Of a DNA stretch of 64,000 bases, positions 54,463 to 64,000 are shown in pieces (position 1 is the stretch's first letter; each line of letters starts with the position of its first letter). The position numbers were made by a program, and so were the translations under genes. The notes beneath the pieces are model-generated. The model was not told the DNA's origin, searched no databases, and saw nothing but the letters and a program-made list of their open reading frames with translations. The stretch is from assembly GCA_963573305.1 (NCBI GenBank), contig OY754337.1, positions 79,993,094 to 80,057,093 on the forward strand. The letters run 5' to 3'. The DNA is from Pyrrhosoma nymphula. Its lineage: Eukaryota > Arthropoda > Insecta > Odonata > Coenagrionidae.

Positions 54463-55242
54463 TATTTAATAAATAGAGGCCAAGCATTAAAAGATCAGTC
54501 GTTATCTGACAGGGGAAGTCTTCAATGTGTAGCTTCACCAGGCATTTGGCCATTTTATGCTAGAAGGGTTAGTACTAGGTCTGAGGCCAAATGGAGTAGC
54601 TAGGAAACGACGAGACACCTAGACGACGGAGAGCATTTGTATGAAAGATAAATATCTACACAATGGAACTCTGTGATCTATTGGATTTCTTCTACTGTAT
54701 CCAATTAACCTGATTCGAAAAGAAAAAGATCTCCTGTTATTTCACGTTTATCTATCTGGAGAAATGGTCTTGAAATATTAGGCCATCGTCGCAAAATTCT
54801 GGGGTTGGTCCTCGTGAACGCGTTACTTCTCAGCGATAGTCCTCGCTGACTCTTTTATAACTCTGTGAGCAACCTTTCTTTCCCCTTATTTTCACCTCCA
54901 CTGGAGCAGGGAAAGAAGATTACACCGTTTGCCTGCTGAAGCGAATAATTTTGTCTCACCGAAGAGCTTTGTAGCACCAAAAGATATTTTAACCTGTGAC
55001 TTTCAAACTGACTATATAATTAGTTTGAAAACTTGGGACTATGGATCTCTACACACAAACTGTATGGTTAACGGTGATAAAGTTCAAATGCAACCCAAGT
55101 ATTTTGAAAAAAATCTCAAATTATTTCAACAGAGCAAGGTAGGTCCAGACCTTTGGTTGGTATCCAGGCGGTGGGAACTGGGAATTTATAGTGAGTTTAC
55201 GTTAAAAAAATTATTGAGTTTTATTAATCAGAATCTTATTCC
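54463..55242. other. No gene recognised
   Basis: The plus frame 54929-55264 overlaps the copia relic at its end and has no domain. Confidence 0.4.
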
Positions 55243-56137
55243 AGCATCTTGGAGGCTGCTTTAAGCCATAAAGGCTTCTCTTCAAACGACATACTCGTCC
55301 ACTCTTGGCGTCGTACCCCTCTGGTTGACGAATGAATTTCTCCTCTTCTAATTCGCCGTATAAGAATGCTGTCGAGACGTCGAATTGTGCTAACTTCATA
55401 TTTTCACTCGCAACAATACGGAGATTCGATCTATTAGCCCCCATTCTGGCTACTGTACTGTAAGTCTTGCTATAGTCGACCTAAATGTTAACTGGAGCCC
55501 TTGACAACAAGTCTTGCCTTGTATTTGTCAATGCTTCCATCTGGATTCGTCTTTAAACGATACAGCCAATTGCAAGGAATTGCTTTTGCTCCTTTCAGCA
55601 AAGTCGTTACCTCCCACATCTGATTCTTCTTGAGTGATGCCATTTCACTGTCCTTGGCCTTTCCCCAGTGAATCCTATTGGTTCTGTTTAGCACTTCTTC
55701 TAAGGTTTCTGGATCAAAATTTGCGTTGACGAATGCTCCAGCAACCATGACTCACTCGCTGTATTTTATTGATTTCTTCGATGTCAAACGATTTCTCAAT
55801 CTCCCCAGAATTGACTGTGACTCTGCTTCTTCTCTTAGGTTCTTGTTCATTGAAACCTTATCCAAATCTTGTTCTTCCTCGCTATCTCGGTCTTGTAGCT
55901 GTTCATTGACTTGTTCAATCCATTTTTCGTTCATCCTGATGTCTTGAAGTGGCGTCTTCACTCTATCTGCACACTCAGTGATCTTCTCTTGAAACTTGAC
56001 ATCTCTCGAAAGGATAACGTTGTTCTATTTAATTACGTAGACTCTGTACCTCTCTTCTCCCTCGTAACCAACAAGGTAGCCCTTTACAGCTTTCACGTCC
56101 ATCTTCTTCCTCTTCTGAATGAGATGAGAGTTCTCAT
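55243..56137 (-). pseudogene. Ty1/copia retrotransposon relic: integrase end to reverse transcriptase start
   Basis: On the minus strand, from 56137 down: QKRKKMDVKAVKGYLVGYEG (the 'KLDxKAxKGxFVGY' end of copia integrase), an in-frame TAG at about 56031, a charged linker (DRDSEEEQDLD), IHWGKAKDSEMASLKKNQMW ('WxxAMxxEMxSLxKNxTW', start of RT), NPDGSIDKYKARLVVKG ('DGxxxRYKARLVAKG'), a break near 55480, then MKLAQFDVSTAFLYGELEEE ('LxQxDVxTAFLxGxLxEEIYMxQPxGF') and VCRLKRSLYGLKQPPRCWNK. Similarity stops at about 55243, before the YVDD catalytic box, RNase H and 3' LTR. Gag, protease and most of integrase are missing too. No LTR was found. Inactive. Confidence 0.9.
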
Positions 56138-58264
56138 TAATACCAGTCACTAAGAAGATTTGTTAGTGATACGAATTAAATCACTTTTTATATGAATCGG
56201 TGTCTGTGAGTTGATTTGATTAGTTAAGATTGATAGAACTCAATAACAATACAGAGAATTAGTCTTACAAAGGAAATATTTCAATTGCCATTAGTAGATG
56301 TATCCCTTAAAAGATAAATCCTTATTGGAGGCAGCGGAAGTAAAATAAGATAATGAATTCAGGGGAATGAAGTAATCGAGACGGAAAGGAAATGCGTCTT
56401 CTCACTCATTAAAGTTCTCTCTTCCGAGACTTCCTCTGACGTCAATGCTTTGCCAAACGTCACGGTTGATGTGTTTATTCTCTTTTCAGCCATTACATGT
56501 AAAGTGGGACCTAATACGAAAAAATATTTAAAAAGTTTTTTGTTCTACAATTTAAAACTTCTACTAAGCCAGATTTAATAGAGCTTAATTAATCAAATAC
56601 ACTGAGCCATTACCAAAATTAGAAAGAAAAAAAAGTTAATTTTAATCGTAATGGAGAGCATAAAGTGTAATAAGGTAATAACACCCATACATTTACAATG
56701 TCACACCCGAAATTTATTAAACATTTTGTTACTAGAAAAATAATGCTTTTGGATACTTCTCCATTGGTTAAAACTAAAGATAAATTACTCTTATCTTACT
56801 GATATTAATATCAATATTTAATGTTTAAGCTATTCACAGAGCTTACATGTTAAAGTAGTCTATGTTATTAAGTGCCATTTGTGTGAGTCACTCCCGGAAA
56901 CACAATTTTATTGCAATTACAACAGTGCTAGTTAAGTTTTTAAATTACATATTATGTTGTCAATTGCCTTCTTTTATGGATAACTAAAGGCAAACTCAAG
57001 TATATTGTAGTTGAATTATTTGATATGAAAATTTAAAATTAAACAATCTTAAGTGACACCCGGAACCAATAGAATGGCTGATTTGTATACATTTGCAGTT
57101 TAAGTTGGTTTTCCGTAACTCTTCTCTGCACTCCCTGTTCTCTTGACATCTTCAGTCGTTGACAGTAACTCCTTATTCTGTCAAAATGTACACGATGTCC
57201 CTTTCATCTTTCATCATTCGTCTAAAATAAAAATGTGTTTATGCAGACTACTCTATACTTCATTGGTGGATATTTTATAAAAAATTTTTGATTAATACTA
57301 TACATTTTAAAGCCATAAGAACCAACATGAGGTTTTGCGTGGTATCTCATGTTTTTAATTAGTAATTTGCTATTAAAAATAATGGTAAAATTACTGTTGC
57401 GTTTATAAATACGTAAAGTAGTCCCAGAGAAAATATCACAAATTATTGACATGGTAGTCTTGCTCCTTTTTATGCTATTTTTATGTAAAATGAAGCAGGC
57501 ACTTGAGAAGCATGTAACATAATAAAAATATAGATTTATTCGCCTTGCGGTCAGTGAAGTATGTTTGTTCAACGGCTGTAATGTTCTTTTGTTAGATGAT
57601 TACTTCTTCCGGTCAGGTAAATCTTCGCCGTAAAAATCGCATATGTTGCTAATTTATTAAAAATTTTATTTGATGTTAGCGCTAAGATAAGGCTCCAGAC
57701 CAGGAATTAACGGAGTATTTCATTGGCCACGAAAGGCTTTTAAACAAGAATGAATATGCTTGTTGAAACTTAGATGTTCTCTTTATGATGTCAGTGATAC
57801 TTAAGTTGCATTTAAATTAATGGTATTTGTACAAGGGATGGTGGTCGTGGTGTAGTTTGGAAGGCTGACATGAGCGCTGTAAGTTTTCTAGTTCTCCAGT
57901 CTACCCACCTTTGCCACCTAAATGACCTCAACTTCAAATATTCGGCCGACCGTATTGAGTTCTTCATTCTTTGATAGTATTTTGAACCTTTCTAGGAGTG
58001 TCCGCATTCAGATATTGCTTCAAGCAAACGAGGTCTTCGTGGAATGAATCCCTGGTCCGCGTCGTCTGATTTCTTGACCCTGATCCATTCGCGCCCCAGT
58101 TACCCCTTGAGCACTCTTCACTTTGTGCTCAAAGTGCGAGAGTGTTATTGTTTACCCTTGAAGTCGCGGCGGGCCTGAGACCCTGAGACGGAACGAATGA
58201 ATATTCAACGACGGGACCCTAGAACATCGACGTGCCTTAAGCCGTCGTGGGAGACGGAAGGGGT
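56138..58264. other. No gene recognised
   Basis: 56.2-57.8 kb is A+T-rich; 57.85-58.2 kb is GC-richer. Short frames (57222 minus) have no motif. Confidence 0.45.
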
Positions 58265-58288
58265 TTGTGTATGTGTGTGTGTGTGTGT
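58265..58288. repeat. (GT)n microsatellite
   Basis: About ten GT units in GTGTATGTGTGTGTGTGTGT. Confidence 0.9.
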
Positions 58289-58705
58289 AAGGGTAAGCTC
58301 CTTTAAGGGTTTACTCGCCTTCCCACTCGCGATTTCAATTCAGGGCGAGGAATGTTACGGGGAAGGGAGGGGGGTGTGATCTGGGAACGTGGGAGCCTCA
58401 ACTCTCTGTAGTCTTTGCAGTTTCCCATCAAGGATTTTCAGTGATTCGATTGCATGTCTGCCTGGGATGAGAAGGGTGGGAGAGCGGAATCTGTGTTGCA
58501 TGTGGCTCCATGTACCTATTTTTCTAGGCTAGGATATTTCTCACATGACTCAAGTTTCGGTGTACGAAAATCTAGGCGTGCATTGTGGGTGGGGATAAGT
58601 AGTGAACCCGAGTAAAACTGGTTTCCTACGCCTGATTGTGTGCAAATAAGTGATGACATATTTGAAATAGAAATGTTTTAATATCCGATATCAAAGGGTA
58701 CCGAT
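58289..58705. other. No gene recognised
   Basis: 58.3-58.5 kb is GC-richer than its surroundings; no motif in its short frames. Confidence 0.4.
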
Positions 58706-58830
58706 GCTTATAAATATATATAAAAAGCAGAGTTTATCTGCCTGTCTGCCTGTATGTCTTGATTTCTGCATAGCTTTATTAGATATGATGAGACATATTT
58801 TGAGTTAAAAATTCTGAAACACTATCGCTC
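58706..58830 (+). mobile_element. Helitron-like 5' end relic
   Basis: GCTTATAAATATATATAAAA followed by CTGCCTGTCTGCCTGTATGT resembles the heads at 5388 and 52296; the rest is not alignable. Confidence 0.35.
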
Positions 58831-59590
58831 AGTAGAGCCTAATTCTATTATTTTGACAACTGAGTTCTATATGTTTGAATACATACGTGCTTGAGGATTG
58901 CATTGATGCGATGCGTTCTACCTATGGCATGGTTAATGCGCCTTTGAGATTCTCTAGTACATTCCTAAGAGCAGGTTGTGGTCTATTGAAAATGCTTCCT
59001 AACAGCTTGCGTAAACCATAGCCAACTTTATCAGGCTATATGTTTGTTATTTATCTTCATATTAATTAATATAAGGAATTGTTTTGACTTAATGGCTGGT
59101 TAACCGTTCTGCCGAAATGCAGTCGCTATTTTCAGGCTTCAAAATAGCTTTCAAATTTTAGTTCTGATGAACTGTTACGGTTAATTTTGATAAAACCGTT
59201 TTTATTTACTTATTATTAACTGAATTTTGGAACCAACCTTTTGAAGTATGTGTAAGCAATGCTGTAAAGTAGAAAAAATTTATTTGTACTATTTGGATCC
59301 TTTTATATCACATCCACTCCTGGTTTCATATTAGCCCTTAATATTACAATTTCTTCGTTATTTTTTGTCTCTTCTATCACACTATTTTAGCTGTTTAGGA
59401 CCTGATTTAGTTAACTCAGGAGGAAATCCCTTACCAAACTCGTCAACCTCTCCTTAAGAACTCCTAATCTTACATTCATGATATGCAATATATTCAGTGC
59501 CTGTGAAAAATCCGCATTGAACATTTCAAGAATACCTTTTTTTTTAAACTATCTTGCATTATTTGTAGCATTCTGTTTTAATCTCATTTT
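58831..59590. other. No gene recognised
   Basis: A+T-rich, no features. Confidence 0.5.
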
Positions 59591-59670
59591 CTAATAATTG
59601 TCTTTTGCTTTTTTCTTTGCAGGTGAGTTTTTGATGTCCCTTTCTCCACTTTTATCCAGTGAAAGTGAGT
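59591..59670 (+). promoter_or_regulatory. Candidate recursive splice site (ratchet point) with short RS-exon
   Basis: CTAATA (59591) is a branch-point match. It is followed by a pyrimidine tract and TTTCTTTGCAG ending at 59622, joined directly to GTGAGT at 59623. This juxtaposed 3'/5' splice site is the signature of recursive splicing in long insect introns. A second donor, GAAA|GTGAGTAAG, at 59665 defines a possible 42-base RS-exon (59623-59664) that, in the frame left by the exon at 32219, reaches TGA in its fourth codon. It lies 27.4 kb from that donor on the same strand. Confidence 0.5.
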
Positions 59671-62600
59671 AAGGCCCTCAAGTCTTCCTATAGTTCGTTA
59701 ACGTTATGTTTCCCGTTCTTGGTATAATGGATAGAGCTGTTAATTGTTGATATATTAATTGTTGAAAATATTTTATATACCTTGGAAATAGGATTTTATT
59801 TTTATTTCCCTTCAACGGAATGATTGCCTCCTGGCATATTATTCATTTTGGTGATGCCAGTGTGTTAATTTTCTTAATTTCCATTCAGTTAACATTGTAT
59901 AATATTTACTGCTCGATACGGTCTTCATGTTACAAGGAATAGTCAGGTTAAAACTTGTGCTTGTACCAAATTCTGCTTCTTAGGAAAATGTGAGTTATTT
60001 TTATGGAAAAATGTGGCTACGGGTATGTTAATTGAGAAATTTCAAGTTGATTTGTGCCAATGTAGCACGCGGAAACTTATTTTCAATATAATTAACATAA
60101 AAAGAATGCGCGCATGGTGGTATATATAAGTAATGCTTAGAAATCATTCAGGTAACTATCCATGTACTTTACTGTTGGCAGAATGTAACTAAAATTTATT
60201 CTAAAAATTATTCGTGTAGTTTTTTGACAGGGGTGTATCCAGATGAATTAAATTCTTTTGAATGGAACACCTCTCTTAGGAGTGAATTTAAAACTAATGA
60301 TGTAGACATATTGGTTTTTATATAATTTATGCTTGTGTCCAAATTTCTCACCTTGTCTCGTTTTTTCATCGTTTACAATTTCTTACGTGTATCTGAAGGG
60401 ATTTCATTATTTTTCCTCGATCAACTCTTCGTCACCCTCTAACGTGGTATACATTGCCATAACTATTCAAGATGGGTCAATATTACCAAATTTACGGTAT
60501 GTGGTCGAAACTTAGTGATTGACTTAGTGTTATCATTTTTGCACTTTCGTGCAACACCTTATATTGTTGGCTTGAACTCTTATTTAAAAAATACCACCTT
60601 CTATTGTATCTTCATCATTGTGGCCCTTTTTTATTTATATTTTTTATATAATGGTATTACTTATTACTTTTTTTAAATTTGTAGTGACGAAGGGAAATTA
60701 TAGTTCCATCACCTAAGATAGAGTTGGTGCAGCGATGTTGGAATCTGAAATTTTTCGAGAGTTTTGTTTTAAACGAGCAAAGGCCGTGACATTAGGCCTC
60801 GTAGTCATCAATGACATAGATTTACCTTACTTTTATTTGTACCACGATAGTATGTACGTCAAGTTAGTGATTAAAACATTTATAAGTTTTCCTACTGAAA
60901 TTAGTATCATTTTTCGCTCATTATCTTCGGTCTCTGGTAACCATTCTTCTGATATCACTTACCGCACAAAACTCAAGGGTGTTTGAAGGTTTTCAATTAT
61001 TAGTACCCTTACCAATGAAAAAAGGAAATATTATAATTTTTGAAACACCCAAGTTTTGAGGTTTATACTCCATTGCTTATGAACCATACCGTAGAAATTT
61101 ATAAGTCAGTAAAAGAATATTTTACACCAGCCTTTAATCACAGTTTAGGACTATTTAATGTGGATAAATCTTGAAATGAAGGAGTCATTACTATTCCCGA
61201 AAGTAAAGGGAATTTGAAGGACTCCATGCAAAATAAAGAAGAAAGCAAATGATTGTTTCCTCTGAGAAACTTAATCTACTTGATATTCTATATGAGAACA
61301 CTATCACGGAAGTTCCTTAAAAAAATAGGATCGTAAATCAGTTCTCAGAAGTCCTGATCATACGTCTTAGTTAATAGTGACTCTTTTTCAGAGCTTCAGT
61401 GGCGATATGTTGTCCCCCCAGAATTTAAAAATCCACTAATTTTAGGAGAGATGCGATGAAGTCATTCTTGAAGTCCATAAAAGATTAAGCAGCTGTGAGC
61501 GTGCTGTTCAAGGAGACGAAATATAAAGGTAGCGATTAATGTTTTGCATGAGAAAATAACAAAAACAATGCTTGTTAAAATATTTTCCATTAATAGTACA
61601 TGATGTAATTTATGTAATGTGAAACGCCATGAGATGTAACGACAACTAGTTCGCGTTTGTAATTCTATGGATGTTACGTGGTTGCGTACTTCACGAGTGT
61701 CACAAGTACAAACACCTGTGTTAGTAATGCATGTACCAATATTCAGTCATTGATACTATTTCCTCCTGCATCCCTCGTATTTCAGTGCGGCATTTTGAGT
61801 GATGAACAATATTATTCTCAATAGGAAAAAATACGTAATTTTTAAAGGAGAAAATGCTTGGCTCAAAACGCCAGTATTCGAGCATTTTTAAACTCCTGAT
61901 TACGGTTTTGCAATACTGTCGTTGCCGTTATAGAATTGCTCCAAGAGTTTCCCACGTTCGAAGACCTGTTTTCGCTGCAAAATAACAATAGTTAGAGGTT
62001 GTTACCATTCCATAGAGAAAAGGGTATTTGAAAGACTGCTCTGCATAAGAAAGTACGTGATAGATTAAGGTAGCTTCCGTGGAGGAACTTGATTAGCTCA
62101 TGAATTATTGTCAGAATTCAGAAGATTCAGAATACCAGAATTATATTAAGATTGTTCTATGTCTTAATTTCCTTGAATGTATTTCATCGACAGTTATTAC
62201 TAATTCTTGAACATTCGTAATAGTCAAAGGTTAGATATAGCTTTTCCTTTTTAGATTTTAAATGAAGATTGTCTCCTATATTATATGCACTAACTCCAAT
62301 TATTTTGAAACTGTCATGTAATAAAAAAACGAAACAAATCGAGAAGTTTAGAACTTTTTGCTAAAGTTTTTGTTGTTTTTTTTTTGTTCAAGGATTGAGA
62401 AATATGCAATTGATCAATACACGAGAAGCAAAACCTGCAAAAACAATCCTCATGGCACGAGCATGTATAGTTTGTATAATTTCAGCAAGCATGCGTTGCA
62501 GTGACGACTACTTTGAATTCGTAAAGCTTTCCAGAATAGGTAATCTTGGGTGGGAATTGGTAAGATTCTATTTAACTGTAAATCACGGTAATTGTGGACG

Positions 62601-63438
62601 CTTAAGGAAGCAATTTTTTAATGAATAATATGCCTTTTTTCCTTGCTCAAAAGACACGAGCAATACGCAGATCTAATATTCCTTATAATTTTGTCATCTT
62701 ATTGAGTGTCTTATAACGCTCGATCAAAGATGCATAATTTCCTGTAAGTACAATTGTGTACATTGGCGAAGTTTGTTCATTTTCCTTTGTTGGTACTGTT
62801 ATCGAAGAACGAAAACGTATTCTATGCGTGGTATCCGTGGCAACAACTGAAAATATAATTTTAACCAAGGAAAACCTTTTCAAATTTTGTCGAACATTAT
62901 CTCTAATTAGGAAAATTTTATAGATTTGTTCTTTATATAGTCAAAATCTTATAAATAATATTGACTGTGTTGGCCATCTCTCTGCATTGTGGCCATTTCA
63001 AATAAATGTAGGGAGGAGTCCCTCACTTCTGTGGAAGGTCCAGATGAGTAATAAGTAGAAAATCTTCCTCTAGAGAAAAAGTCGATGTTTCCGATGAATG
63101 AGATACTCAGATATCATGTTCAAAAAAGTGATAAAATTAAGCAAGGGAGAGGCTTTTAAGATTTTCATTCTACAAACGAGTAGTGTAGTATGAAGTAGTA
63201 AGAGCATCATATGTCAAATGAACTTCTTAGGTGAACCTAAGTACTATAACATGTTTGCATCTCTTTTTGGGTAAGAGAATTTTTACTAGTGGTAAACTCA
63301 GGTTTAATTATTTTCAGCGATCCAAACGATAAACGGTTCATACAATATTGCTATGATAATAACTCAGTGTAATTTATCAAAGACAAATTGGTGTTCTTCT
63401 GGCATTATATGTGCGTAACGGAAATTTAACCTATTCTA
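59671..63438. other. Intron/intergenic DNA, no gene recognised
   Basis: About 3.8 kb of A+T-rich DNA; frames at 60333, 60735, 62395 (plus) and 62683 (minus) have no motif. Confidence 0.45.
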
Positions 63439-63820
63439 CGTCTACAAAATACCCTCAGAGCCCCCTCAAGGATGTGTGGCAAGGAGAGAGTAGTCACCAA
63501 CATGCATTACACTATACCCTATTAAAGTTAGTGTAACTGCGACTATTGATGCATTAGCTTAAATCGCTAATGATTGTCAGGAGACGAAGTCTCACAAACA
63601 TGCACTACACTGTAGGTATGCTACCAATGTTGGAAGGGCTGTTAGTATTAATGTATTTTGCAACTACATAAGTGGACCGAGATTCAAGAATTATACTGAA
63701 AGCATGCACAGCGTACTGTTTGCACTAGGTAATAGATATTAATACTAGTATATGGGAGTAAATAAACTAACTATCTAGTAGCTACACAATCTATCAAAAA
63801 ACCTAGTTAAAAGTCTCATA
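63439..63820 (-). mobile_element. LINE-tailed dispersed repeat, copy 2
   Basis: Aligns end to end with 35774-36153 in the same orientation (shared blocks include CACCAACATGCATTACACTA and CCTAGTTAAAAGTCTCATA), with about 15-20% visible differences. Confidence 0.75.
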
Positions 63821-64000
63821 GGCAGCTGTTGTGGTCTCTGAATATTACATTTTAAATCTGTCCGTTCTGCATTATAGTTCCCCGATTTTATTTCCATGAT
63901 CTGATCTGCCATATTATTTTAGATTTTGCAAAATGTTATTTACGTTGCAAGTGAACAAATTGGTTTGGAACTTACATAATTGATTGTCTAAATTTTAATC
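63821..64000. other. No feature seen
   Basis: A+T-rich end of the window. Confidence 0.5.

Noticed and set aside
54929..55264. 111-codon plus-strand frame as a gene
   Set aside because: No domain, and its 3' part is antisense to copia RT.
57595..57625. Ratchet-like junction GGTCAG|GTAAAT
   Set aside because: Interrupted pyrimidine tract and weak donor; much poorer than 59623.
57838..57900. tRNA-like GTGGTGTAGTTTGG with possible B box
   Set aside because: The B box (TAGTTCTCC) is too degraded and no second copy was seen.

Overview
The window is nuclear DNA of a eukaryote, most likely an arthropod and probably an insect with a large, repeat-rich genome. The basis is an A+T-rich background without operons, one GC-rich first-exon-like ORF ending in a consensus splice donor, and many decayed elements of types common in insects: CR1/Jockey/RTE-like LINEs, Ty1/copia, hAT, piggyBac-like and other TIR elements, Helitrons with a Pif1 helicase, tRNA-derived SINEs and Penelope-type hammerhead-like motifs. 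I cannot name the species.

Layout. 1-5.2 kb: a 5'-truncated LINE, two tRNA-like SINEs in opposite orientation, a perfect 74-bp-arm palindrome and a minus-strand LINE 3' end. 5.4-8.5 kb: a non-autonomous Helitron carrying two later insertions, a TTAA-flanked piggyBac-like MITE and a 2.2-kb hAT element with an 8-bp target duplication. 9-14.2 kb: a broken LINE, a 0.55-kb TIR element, a C-rich block that could be a promoter, a (TATAT)43 microsatellite and a SINE. 14.2-26 kb: mostly unannotatable DNA with two copies of a ~630-bp repeat, a MADF-domain relic and a hAT C-terminal relic. 26-28 kb: the Pif1 end of a Helitron and a long-TIR MITE.

28-32.3 kb is the only place with good evidence for a host gene. 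A C-rich block and a ~96-bp degenerate tandem repeat precede a GC-rich exon (31290-32219, plus strand, 310 codons) that starts at a strong Kozak ATG and ends at a consensus GTGAGT donor. The protein is Ser/Pro/Gly-rich and I do not recognise it. I find no second coding exon in the remaining ~32 kb, so intron 1 may run past the window end. At 59591-59664 it holds what looks like a recursive splice site: a branch point, polypyrimidine tract and CAG joined directly to GTGAGT.

32.3-64 kb is otherwise intronic or intergenic. It holds MITEs, a hAT C-terminal relic, four hammerhead-like stretches with inverted repeats, tRNA-like SINEs, an RTE-like LINE relic, a 1.9-kb TIR element with TGCAAAG-type internal motifs, a Helitron with two stacked 5' ends, a copia integrase/RT relic on the minus strand, and two copies of a ~380-bp LINE-tailed repeat. 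Apart from the exon, the features read as layers of transposition rather than cooperating genes. No rRNA, functional tRNA, CRISPR array or prokaryotic signal was found.
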